DNA of 8,895 bases from Clostridiales bacterium (GTDB lineage Bacteria > Bacillota > Clostridia > Saccharofermentanales > UBA5734): the NCBI GenBank assembly GCA_007135995.1, contig SLHU01000286.1:1-8895 (forward strand), written 5' to 3'. Below, piece by piece: positions 1 to 6,267 of the stretch (its first letter is position 1; each line of letters begins with the position of its first letter). The position numbers and the translations under genes are program-made. The notes under the pieces are model-generated. The model had not been told where the DNA came from. It saw only the letters and a program-made list of their open reading frames with translations, and did no database searches.

Positions 1-337
1 CAAGCGCGATTCTGACGAGCTGGCTGACATGATCATCCTGAAGTGAATAATAGGCGTTCTTGCCATCGCGCCGGTATCTTACCAGCCTTGCCTGCCGCAG
101 CACACGAAGCTGGTGTGACACGGCTGATTGGCTGATACCCGTCAGTTCGGCCAGATCGCATACGCATAGTTCCGCGGCAAGTAAAGCAATAATGATTTTC
201 ATCCGGGACGGATCAGACATTATCTTAAACAATGCGCTTGTATCAAGCAGCATCTCTTCATCAGGCATTGATTGTCTGGCCTTTCTGATCTGGCTGGGAT
301 GAGTGGCTTTTTGGGTGCATTTTCCATTCACTGTCAT
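1..337 (-). CDS. ArsR/SmtB-family metal-sensing repressor, CadC-like (3' end cut by window edge)
   Basis: A winged-helix repressor that, in this family, leaves its operator when it binds metal. Only the first 112 codons are present. Reading starts at ATG 337, preceded by GGAGGA (350-345) with a 7-base gap. Residues 56-61 read ELCVCD, the ArsR/CadC metal box, and Cys58 and Cys60 fall at the same numbers as in S. aureus CadC. Cys7 also matches CadC; CadC Cys11 is Ala here, with a His at 13. The recognition helix region is about residues 61-81 (DLAELTGISQSAVSHQLRVL), followed by the wing (RYRRDGKNAYYSL). Asp101 and His103 match the first half of the alpha-5 zinc site; the second half lies beyond the edge. 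The family and the Cys-box type are clear. The inducing metal (Cd/Pb/Zn) is inferred. The controlled gene, often a P-type ATPase, would lie to the left. The gene is divergent from rnfC. Confidence 0.92.
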   Translation of the reverse strand, partial: MTVNGKCTQKATHPSQIRKARQSMPDEEMLLDTSALFKIMSDPSRMKIIIALLAAELCVCDLAELTGISQSAVSHQLRVLRQARLVRYRRDGKNAYYSLQDDHVSQLVRIAL

Positions 338-372
338 CGATCTGTCCTCCGCTGCATTTGCTGCATGTAACT

Positions 373-405
373 ACATATGATCATCTGTTCATATGTTAAC
401 ATATG
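373..405. promoter_or_regulatory. Probable ArsR/CadC-type operator: two overlapping palindromes
   Basis: Positions 373-383 and 386-396 form an 11-2-11 inverted repeat (ACATATGATCA / TGTTCATATGT) with one mismatched pair, closely resembling the 12-2-12 operators of SmtB/ArsR repressors. A second, perfect 16-base palindrome, CATATGTTAACATATG, occupies 390-405 and shares the CATATG half-site. The block lies 36-68 bases upstream of the divergent arsR-type start codon, where autoregulation would be expected. A TTAACA that could act as a minus-strand -35 (399-394) lies inside it, but no good -10 partner stands out. Assignment to the neighbouring repressor is by position and resemblance only. Confidence 0.72.
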
Positions 406-493
406 TTTTATTCTGACACAAGACAGTGCAGAAAAAAACTTACAGATTACCGCGAAGCAAGTGAATCAAACTCACCTGTCACGAGGTAAAAAA

Positions 494-522
494 TAGATAA
501 AAAAGCACTTTTATGTTATATT
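494..522 (+). promoter_or_regulatory. Candidate sigma-A-type promoter of the rnf operon
   Basis: TAGATA (494-499) and TATATT (517-522) are separated by 17 bases and match the -35 and -10 consensus at 4/6 and 5/6 positions. They lie in an AT-rich stretch upstream of rnfC and would give an untranslated leader of roughly 55-60 bases. The stretch is so AT-rich that an alternative -10 such as TATTAT (519-524) is possible. I saw no clear Rex, Fnr or other redox-regulator box. The candidate is about 90 bases from the arsR-side palindromes, so direct overlap with that operator is unlikely. Confidence 0.5.
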
Positions 523-586
523 ATATGCGGTATATTTTTATGATTCATGTGAGGGTATGCTATCTTCATATCAGGAGGTAAGCCTT

Positions 587-1942
587 GTGTTCAAACTCGA
601 TTATTTTTCTGGCGGGGTGTACCCGAATCCAAATAAGAACACATTATTTTATCCGACCAAAAGACTGAATCAGTTCCCGGTTGTTCGGATTCCGATGAGT
701 ATGCACATAGGTCCCCCCTGCAGCTGTATTGTAAAAAAAGGCGATCAGGTTCTGGTGGGCCAGATGATTGGTGAGCCGACAAAAGAACCTTCAGTGCCTG
801 TCCATTCCAGTGTGTCAGGCACTGTTCGGTCAGTCCATAAGGAAGTCGCAAGCTCCGGACGATCCGTCGTGGTTGCAGAGATTGAATCAGACGGCCATTT
901 TACTTTTCATCCGGATGTTAAGCCGCCTGTCATTCATAACAGAAATGAATTTATCCGTGCGCTTCGTGATTCCGGCCTGGTTGGACTTGGCGGACTCGGA
1001 TATCCGACGTATGCTAAACTGCAGCCGAAGGAGGGCCGGAAGTTTGATACCCTTGTCGTCAATGCGGCTGACAGCGAACCTTATATAACGGCTGATTTCA
1101 GACAGTGTGTTGACCATCCGGATGAGATCATTGACGGGATCAGAGCGGTTATGCGCTATCTTGATATTCCGGTCGCGCGTATTGGTGTTGAGAAAAATAA
1201 ACCTCAGGCAGCCGACGTGCTTTTGTATGAACTGGAAAAAGTTAAGCATACAGCAGGTGCGCATACCAGCATTTACCTTGACAGATTACCGCTGATCTAT
1301 CCGCAGGGCGCTGAGAAAATGCTTGTCTATTCACTGACCGGCAGAAAAATTCCCAGCGGCGGCGAGTCTGGTGATGTCAATGTCCTTGTTTTGAATGTCA
1401 GCACGGTGCGATTTATCTCAAAGTACCTGAAAACAGGTATTCCGCTGATTCGCAGAAGACTGACGCTTGACGGCAGTGCGCTTCGTACGCCCTGCAACGT
1501 AAATGTACCAATTGGTGCTCCCATACCCGATGTGATCAGCGCGGCGGGCGGCATTCTTGATGAAGAAAAGGACAGTGTCAAAATCATTCTTGGCGGATCG
1601 ATGATGGGTGTCGCGCTTGACCGGGCGGACGCCTCAGTAATTAAGTATTATCGGGCACTTCTTGTTTTCGGCAAAAAAGAGGCTGAGGTTCCCCCTGAAG
1701 CAGTCTGCATACGATGCGCCAGATGTCTCAAAGCCTGTCCGATGAAACTGGTTCCTGCCACACTTGATAAAATGGCTCGTCATAAGGACATTGAAGGACT
1801 GGAGCAATACCATGTTCGTGACTGTATAGAATGCGGTTGCTGTGCGTACGTTTGCCCTGCCAAAAGATATCTTGTCCAGAGTATCAGAAACGGCAAGACC
1901 CATATTAAACAGGCCAGGATCAAGGAGGAAACGCGTCAATGA
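587..1942 (+). CDS. rnfC: Ion-translocating ferredoxin:NAD+ oxidoreductase subunit C (RnfC)
   Basis: The peripheral subunit that binds NAD(H) and FMN and is the NAD+-reducing end of the Rnf complex. I chose GTG 587 because AGGAGG (573-578) sits 8 bases before it and because family members begin with the segment seen here (FKLDYFSGGVYPNPNK). An in-frame ATG at 557 has only a weak site. The product is 451 residues. The glycine-rich nucleotide motif is near 130-145 (GLVGLGGLGYPTYAKL), then NAADSEPYITAD at 159-170, where the usual family form is NxAECEPYxTxD. YPQGAEK is at 248-254. Two ferredoxin-type [4Fe-4S] sites are complete: Cys374/377/380/384 and Cys413/416/419/423. The stop codon overlaps the rnfD start (ATGA). 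First gene of the operon. Confidence 0.97.
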   Translation: MFKLDYFSGGVYPNPNKNTLFYPTKRLNQFPVVRIPMSMHIGPPCSCIVKKGDQVLVGQMIGEPTKEPSVPVHSSVSGTVRSVHKEVASSGRSVVVAEIESDGHFTFHPDVKPPVIHNRNEFIRALRDSGLVGLGGLGYPTYAKLQPKEGRKFDTLVVNAADSEPYITADFRQCVDHPDEIIDGIRAVMRYLDIPVARIGVEKNKPQAADVLLYELEKVKHTAGAHTSIYLDRLPLIYPQGAEKMLVYSLTGRKIPSGGESGDVNVLVLNVSTVRFISKYLKTGIPLIRRRLTLDGSALRTPCNVNVPIGAPIPDVISAAGGILDEEKDSVKIILGGSMMGVALDRADASVIKYYRALLVFGKKEAEVPPEAVCIRCARCLKACPMKLVPATLDKMARHKDIEGLEQYHVRDCIECGCCAYVCPAKRYLVQSIRNGKTHIKQARIKEETRQ

Positions 1943-2910
1943 ATCTGAAAGTATCTGCTTCACCTCATATTCGCGATAAAGCTGATACCCCCAGGCTGAT
2001 GCGGGATGTGATCATCGCGCTGGTACCGGCCTTGCTTGTTTCCGTATATATGTTTGGCTATCGCGCCTTATTAATTATTTCTGTGACTGTCAGCTCTGCC
2101 ATTGTCTTTGAGTTCGCATGCCGCAAAATCATGAAAAGAAATCAATCTATATCTGATTTGAGCGCCGTTATAACCGGTCTGCTGCTCGCCTTCAGCCTGC
2201 CTCCCGAAATACCGCTCTGGATGCCGGTTATCGGTTCATTTACAGCGATTGTGGCTGCGAAACAGCTTTTCGGCGGTCTGGGTCAGAATATTGTTAATCC
2301 GGCGCTGGCCGGCCGCATTGTCCTGAGCATCTCATATCCAGCTGAAATGGCAAGCTGGAGTCTGCCTTCAGGCAGACCCTCGTCTGCTTTCAGTTTTTCA
2401 CCTGTCTTCGAAACTGACATGATCACCCGGGCAACCCCCCTTCAGATGCTTTATGCGGGAGAGGGGCAGATGACCGTAGGAATGCCTGATTATCTTGATT
2501 TATTAATTGGAAAGCATGCAGGCAGCCTGGGTGAAATATCCATAGCCGCGCTCCTGATTGGCGTGATCTACCTGTTGGCCAGAAAAGTCATTTCCCTGTG
2601 GACGCCTCTTTCCTTTATCGCGGTTGTCATGATCTTCGCAGCGTTGTCTGGTCATAATCCTATCTATCACTTATTGTCCGGCGGACTTGTCATCGCTGCC
2701 TTCTTCTTCGCTACAGATTACACAACCACCCCTTTAACCAGGTCCGGCAAGGTGCTTTTTGGTATCGGCTGCGGCCTCATCGCAGCGCTGATCAGAATTT
2801 TTGGCAGCCAGCCAGAGGGTGTATCCTACGCTATTGTATTCATGAATATTTTGACACCACATATTGAAAGGATAACGATTCCTTTACCTTTCGGAGGTGG
2901 ACGCAAATGA
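1939..2910 (+). CDS. rnfD: Rnf complex integral membrane subunit D (RnfD)
   Basis: A 323-residue polytopic membrane protein homologous to NqrB. It carries covalently bound FMN and helps form the electron and ion path through the membrane. Family landmarks include SPHIRDK (8-14), FGGLGQNIVNPALAGR (111-126), and a late FFFATDYTTTPLT segment (255-267) near the membrane face. The flavinylation motif Dxx(S/T)xAT is seen as DMITRAT (160-166), making Thr166 the probable FMN-phosphothreonine; the residue before AT is Arg, where Gly, Ala or Ser is more usual. The start overlaps the rnfC stop by 4 bases and the stop overlaps rnfG by 4 bases, which suggests translational coupling. AAGGAGG (1922-1928) precedes the start. 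Confidence 0.97.
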   Translation: MNLKVSASPHIRDKADTPRLMRDVIIALVPALLVSVYMFGYRALLIISVTVSSAIVFEFACRKIMKRNQSISDLSAVITGLLLAFSLPPEIPLWMPVIGSFTAIVAAKQLFGGLGQNIVNPALAGRIVLSISYPAEMASWSLPSGRPSSAFSFSPVFETDMITRATPLQMLYAGEGQMTVGMPDYLDLLIGKHAGSLGEISIAALLIGVIYLLARKVISLWTPLSFIAVVMIFAALSGHNPIYHLLSGGLVIAAFFFATDYTTTPLTRSGKVLFGIGCGLIAALIRIFGSQPEGVSYAIVFMNILTPHIERITIPLPFGGGRK

Positions 2911-3530
2911 AAAAAGAAAGTCTTGTCATGCCTGCTGTTGTCCTGTGTCTGATAGGGATAGTCATAACAGGCATGCTGGCAATGACGCATCATTTCACCA
3001 GGGACATCATCGAGGGGCAGGCAGGTGAGCAGCAGGCATCCAACAGGCTGCAGATCTTTCCTGACGCCGTGGTTTTTGTTGAAATCGAGCTGGATACACT
3101 AGACTTGACCGTTGAAAATGTCAGAAGTGTTTTCATTGCGGCAGATGAACAGGATGAACTGCTGGGCGTCCTGGTGGTCGCGCACGCGGCCGGTTATTCT
3201 GGAGAAGTGCCGGTCATGGTCGGTATCAGGCCTGACGGCATCATCGCAGCTGCACGGGTGCTGCCCAACAGTGAGACACCTAATCTGGGCACACAGATTG
3301 AAGAACCTGAATTTATTGATCAGTTTCAGGAGCTTGATCTTGCCAGCCGGTTCACTCTGCGCGCACCTGAATCCGGAGAACATCGCATCGACACAGTAAC
3401 AGCAGCTACGGAATCATCGAGGGCTGTTGTTAACGCTGTCAATACCGTTGCAGAAGCCTATGCGGAAATTGATGTTGAGGCTATTTTTTCAGATATTGAT
3501 CTTGATGCTGCCGATATGGAGGTTGAATAA
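2907..3530 (+). CDS. rnfG: Rnf complex flavoprotein subunit G (RnfG)
   Basis: A 207-residue protein with one N-terminal membrane anchor (about residues 8-27) and an FMN-binding domain on the outer face of the membrane, as is typical of RnfG/NqrC. Residues 95-109 (AGYSGEVPVMVGIRP) and SETPNLG (122-128, usually ETPGLG) are family signatures. The flavin-attachment motif is DTVTAAT (162-168), so Thr168 is the expected site of covalent FMN attachment by an ApbE-type flavin transferase; no apbE lies in this window. The C-terminal tail (about 187-207) is strongly acidic. GGAGGTGG precedes the ATG, which overlaps the rnfD stop. Confidence 0.96.
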   Translation: MKKESLVMPAVVLCLIGIVITGMLAMTHHFTRDIIEGQAGEQQASNRLQIFPDAVVFVEIELDTLDLTVENVRSVFIAADEQDELLGVLVVAHAAGYSGEVPVMVGIRPDGIIAAARVLPNSETPNLGTQIEEPEFIDQFQELDLASRFTLRAPESGEHRIDTVTAATESSRAVVNAVNTVAEAYAEIDVEAIFSDIDLDAADMEVE

Positions 3531-3532
3531 GA

Positions 3533-4321
3533 ATGGCTAGTCAGAAAGAGCGGCCAAAGAATAAGCCACCCCTTTTAAATGAAATAACCAAGGGCGTTTT
3601 GCGAGAAAATCCGGTATTCCGGCTGCTGCTTGGCATCTGCCCGGCGCTTGCCGTGACCACCAGTGTTGAGAACAGCCTCGGGATGGGTATTGCATCCACG
3701 TTTGTGCTTCTCAGTGCGAATCTGGTTGTTTCTCTGTTGAGGAATATCATTCCATCAAAAGTTCGCATACCGGCATTCATTATTATTATATCGGGGTTTG
3801 TAACCGTTGTTCATATGGTTATCCAGGCATTTTTTCCTGACCTTAATGAATCGCTGGGCATATACATTCCTCTGATCACAGTTAATTGCATCATTCTCGG
3901 CCGTGCGGAGATATTTGCCAGCAAGCGGCCGCCCTTCCCTTCAGTTCTTGATGGCCTTGGCATGGGAATAGGCTACACAGTCGCGCTGGTCTCAATCGGA
4001 CTTGTCCGCGAGGTGCTGGGCAGCGGCGCTATTCTGGGTTTTCAGTTTATTTCAGCTGATGCCTATATCAGACCTTTGATGATTATGATTCTGCCGCCCG
4101 GAGGCTTCTTTGTGTTCGGCATACTGGTTGCTTTCGCCCAGAAACTCAGTGAACGCATAGAAAACGGCAGCAGCACGGGGGATACTGATTTATGTGCCGG
4201 CGCTGTGAATGACCGGAGTGCCTGTGTGATATGCGGCGGCTGCAGTCTGGGCGACCGGGCAAAAACAACACCCATGGATCCTGAACAGGCAAAACATCAT
4301 AAGCGAGGTGATTCAGAATGA
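3533..4321 (+). CDS. rnfE: Rnf complex integral membrane subunit E (RnfE) with Cys-rich C-terminal tail
   Basis: A 262-residue membrane subunit paralogous to RnfA and homologous to NqrD. In RnfA/E pairs, one Cys from each half-helix helps hold an intramembrane iron-sulfur cluster. Here these are Cys36 (LGICPALAVTTS) and Cys119 (VNCIILGRAE). About six hydrophobic segments end near residue 204. A hydrophilic tail of about 58 residues follows, with four cysteines at 221, 231, 234 and 237 (CVICGGC core). The Shine-Dalgarno GGAGGT (3518-3523) lies inside the end of rnfG, and the start is 2 bases after the rnfG stop. The stop overlaps rnfA by 4 bases. The core assignment is firm; the role of the tail is unknown. 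Confidence 0.96.
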   Translation: MASQKERPKNKPPLLNEITKGVLRENPVFRLLLGICPALAVTTSVENSLGMGIASTFVLLSANLVVSLLRNIIPSKVRIPAFIIIISGFVTVVHMVIQAFFPDLNESLGIYIPLITVNCIILGRAEIFASKRPPFPSVLDGLGMGIGYTVALVSIGLVREVLGSGAILGFQFISADAYIRPLMIMILPPGGFFVFGILVAFAQKLSERIENGSSTGDTDLCAGAVNDRSACVICGGCSLGDRAKTTPMDPEQAKHHKRGDSE

Positions 4322-4908
4322 GAGAGTTCCTGATCATTTTATTCAGCGCGATCCTGGTTAATAATTTTGTTCTGACACGTTTTTTGGGGTTATGCCCGTT
4401 CCTGGGAGTCTCTAAGAATATCAAGACAGCCCTGGGCATGAGCTACGCGGTTATTTTTGTTATGATTATTTCAACCGCCATTACCTGGCCACTGTTCAAC
4501 TACATTTTATACCCCCGGGACCTTGCCTATATGCAGACGGTTATCTTTATTCTGGTTATTGCTTCTCTGGTTCAGATTACCGAAATGTTTCTAAAAAAGC
4601 TCATTCCGCCGCTTTATTCTTCTCTCGGCATCTTCCTGCCCCTGATTACCACGAACTGCGCTATACTTGGCTTGACGATTCTGAATATTGATGAAGGCTA
4701 TTCATTTGTTGAGTCGATGATCCACGCAGTCGGTGCCGGAATCGGTTTTATGCTGGCACTGGTCCTTTTTTCAGGGATCAGAACCAAGCTTGAGCATTCA
4801 GAGGTTCCGCGAATGATGCAAGGACTGCCCATCGCGCTTGTTTCAGCTTCTCTGATCGCGATTGCGTTTTACGGTTTTAAGGATCTGATTGAACAGCTGT
4901 TTGGCTGA
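4318..4908 (+). CDS. rnfA: Rnf complex integral membrane subunit A (RnfA)
   Basis: A 196-residue membrane subunit, homologous to NqrE, with about six hydrophobic segments. It pairs with RnfE in inverted topology. Cys26 (RFLGLCPFLGVSK) and Cys114 (TTNCAILG) are the conserved pair expected to contribute to the intramembrane Fe-S cluster between RnfA and RnfE. NNFVLTRFLG near the N terminus and SSLGIFLPLITTNCA in the middle are diagnostic. Its length is normal for the family. The ATG overlaps the rnfE stop (ATGA), so it is probably translated by coupling. Confidence 0.97.
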   Translation: MREFLIILFSAILVNNFVLTRFLGLCPFLGVSKNIKTALGMSYAVIFVMIISTAITWPLFNYILYPRDLAYMQTVIFILVIASLVQITEMFLKKLIPPLYSSLGIFLPLITTNCAILGLTILNIDEGYSFVESMIHAVGAGIGFMLALVLFSGIRTKLEHSEVPRMMQGLPIALVSASLIAIAFYGFKDLIEQLFG

Positions 4909-4932
4909 TTTCTTTGTTGTGAGGAGCATAAA

Positions 4933-5877
4933 ATGACTGACCTTATCTTTACAGTGTTATTTATTGAAGCATTCCTCCTGCCTGCCCTGATCGGCGGCGG
5001 CATTGCGCTGGGCATGGGTGTCATTATCATGATAGCAGCCCGTGTGTTTTTTGTACCAGTTGATGAAAAGATGAAGAATCTGGTTAATATTCTCCCGGGT
5101 ATCAACTGCGGTGCATGCGGCTATAGCGGATGTGAGGAATATGCAAGCGCGCTGAATAGCGGCGAAACGCAGGACGCAGGAAAATGCCCGGTAGGCGGCG
5201 CAGATACAGCCAGCGAGCTGGCAGAATTTCTGGGACTCGAAAAACCTGATTTCACACCACAGGCAGCACATGTCTTTTGTCACGGCACCCTTTACCATAC
5301 CAGCAAACGATTTGACTACTCTGGAACAGTCAGCTGCGAGGCCGCCCACGGACTTTTTTCAGGTCCTAATTCGTGTACATACGGATGCCTTGGTTTTGGC
5401 GACTGTGCCCAGGCATGCCCCTATGATGCCATTTATATGGCAGATGGTATCGCGCATATTGACAGCACCCGCTGTACAGCCTGCGGACTGTGTGTCAAAA
5501 CCTGTCCGAAACTGCTGATCGAAATTATCCCCAAGCACCTGAACGCTTACACAGTAAAATGCAAAAACAAATGGCCTGGCGCGCAGACCAGAAAAAATTG
5601 TTCAATCGGCTGTATCGGCTGTCGAATGTGCTTCAAGACCTGTCGTTTTGAAGCAATTTCAATGGATGGCCCGCTTGCTGTTATCGACCAGGAAAAATGT
5701 ACGCGCTGCGGTGAATGCCTGGATGTCTGTCCAACAGGTACCATTCATAACGGTCTGATGGTGGCACCTGACTCAGAGAATCATCCCAGATCAACAGGCC
5801 TTCATTTATGGGTTGATCCAAAGATCAGAAAAAAGCAGGCAGAAGCACAAAATAATACCTTTAAGCAGGATGAATAA
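4933..5877 (+). CDS. rnfB: Rnf complex polyferredoxin subunit B (RnfB)
   Basis: The electron-entry subunit that takes electrons from reduced ferredoxin. The 314 residues hold an N-terminal membrane helix (about 13-37), then the RnfB-type four-Cys [4Fe-4S] domain at Cys59/62/67/85 (INCGACGYSGC...KCP). Then comes the clostridial-type region with Cys116, Cys135 and CTYGCLGFGDCAQACP (Cys148/152/158/162). Three further ferredoxin-like sets follow: 181/184/187/191, 227/230/233/237 (with extra Cys210 and Cys223), and 256/259/262/266. This allows at least five [4Fe-4S] clusters, as in long clostridial RnfB proteins. The C-terminal tail is basic and hydrophilic. GAGGAG (4921-4926) precedes ATG 4933, after a 24-base gap from rnfA. 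Last gene of the operon; no terminator is evident before rpmB. Confidence 0.97.
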   Translation: MTDLIFTVLFIEAFLLPALIGGGIALGMGVIIMIAARVFFVPVDEKMKNLVNILPGINCGACGYSGCEEYASALNSGETQDAGKCPVGGADTASELAEFLGLEKPDFTPQAAHVFCHGTLYHTSKRFDYSGTVSCEAAHGLFSGPNSCTYGCLGFGDCAQACPYDAIYMADGIAHIDSTRCTACGLCVKTCPKLLIEIIPKHLNAYTVKCKNKWPGAQTRKNCSIGCIGCRMCFKTCRFEAISMDGPLAVIDQEKCTRCGECLDVCPTGTIHNGLMVAPDSENHPRSTGLHLWVDPKIRKKQAEAQNNTFKQDE

Positions 5878-5878
5878 C

Positions 5879-5905
5879 TTGATTTTAAGCGTATTGTATG
5901 ATAAT
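5879..5905 (+). promoter_or_regulatory. Candidate promoter of rpmB
   Basis: TTGATT (5879-5884) and GATAAT (5900-5905) lie between rnfB and rpmB, matching the -35 and -10 consensus at 4/6 and 5/6. The spacer is 15 bases, shorter than ideal; TAATAT at 5902-5907 would give 17 bases with a weaker -10. A separate promoter would make sense because rpmB has no functional link to rnf and no terminator separates them, so read-through from rnf is also possible. Confidence 0.4.
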
Positions 5906-5916
5906 ATCTTTTGTGC

Positions 5917-5935
5917 GCGTTTAGCTACAAAACGC
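5917..5935 (+). other. Small stem-loop directly before the rpmB ribosome binding site
   Basis: GCGTTT (5917-5922) pairs with AAACGC (5930-5935) around a 7-base loop. The stem ends immediately before AAGGAGGTG (5936-5944), the very strong Shine-Dalgarno of rpmB. No run of T follows, so it is not an intrinsic terminator. It could protect the 5' end or tune translation. With only six pairs, half of them A-T, chance is not excluded. Confidence 0.35.
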
Positions 5936-5951
5936 AAGGAGGTGTACGAAA

Positions 5952-6149
5952 ATGGCGAAATGTGATGTTTGTCAGAAGGACATGTTCTTCGGCAGAAAAA
6001 TCAGCATTACTCGTTCACAGATCTCGAGACGGGCATTGACTCGGCAAAAGGCTAATGTTCGTAATGTTAAGGTTATGGTGAACGGAACCCCCAAAACTAT
6101 GCATGTCTGCACCAGGTGCCTCCGGTCCAACGCGGTCAAGAGAGCCTGA
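5952..6149 (+). CDS. rpmB: 50S ribosomal protein L28 (bL28), zinc-binding form
   Basis: A 65-residue, strongly basic protein of the large ribosomal subunit. The N terminus MAKCDVC with Cys4 and Cys7, and the C-terminal VCTRC with Cys53 and Cys56, form the two CxxC pairs of the zinc-ribbon (C+) type of L28. The central SRRALTRQKANVRNVKV segment is typical of the family. AAGGAGGTG at 5936-5944, an extended match to the 16S rRNA tail, lies 7 bases before ATG 5952, as expected for a highly expressed gene. A strong terminator follows 46 bases after the stop. In many Bacillota rpmB also stands alone. Confidence 0.97.
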   Translation: MAKCDVCQKDMFFGRKISITRSQISRRALTRQKANVRNVKVMVNGTPKTMHVCTRCLRSNAVKRA

Positions 6150-6195
6150 TACCGCGTTGCCGACGTTTTGTCGCTTCTCGGATTACTTGCAGATT

Positions 6196-6228
6196 AAAAA
6201 AGACTGTCGTTTGATGGTCTTTTTTTTT
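6196..6228 (+). terminator. Rho-independent terminator after rpmB, probably bidirectional
   Basis: A-tract 6196-6201 plus GACTGTC (6202-6208) pairs with GATGGTC (6213-6219) plus T-tract 6220-6225 around the loop GTTT. This gives a 13-pair stem with two G-T wobbles, and the T run continues to 6228. Read on the minus strand, the same structure ends in six T, so it can also stop transcripts from the convergent acpS operon, whose last stop codon is at 6268. Confidence 0.88.
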
Positions 6229-6267
6229 GTCGTGTCAGGCGCTTCACATACCTGTCTGAAGCAGTAA

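Noticed and set aside
60..302. Plus-strand open frame of 80 codons
   Set aside because: It runs antisense to the clear ArsR-type coding region, has no ribosome binding site, and its translation looks non-protein-like (Ser/Ile-rich shadow).
522..537. ATAT-GCGGT-ATAT symmetry downstream of the rnf -10 as an operator
   Set aside because: Four-base AT arms in an AT-rich promoter are expected by chance, and no known redox-regulator consensus fits.
557..586. In-frame ATG at 557 as the start of rnfC
   Set aside because: It lacks a good ribosome binding site, and the ten extra residues are not family-like. GTG 587 has AGGAGG at the right distance and begins where RnfC proteins normally begin.
373..586. 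Control of rnf by the neighbouring ArsR-type repressor
   Set aside because: The palindromes lie about 90 bases upstream of the best rnf promoter and next to the repressor's own gene; divergence alone is not evidence for control of rnf.
887..1264. Minus-strand open frame of 125 codons inside rnfC
   Set aside because: A shadow of the well-supported rnfC frame, with no recognisable motif or ribosome binding site.
6241..6262. GCTTCA / TGAAGC hairpin just after the stop of the NlpC/P60-like gene
   Set aside because: The stem is only six pairs with a 10-base loop and no T run on either strand; the terminator at 6196-6228 explains termination better.
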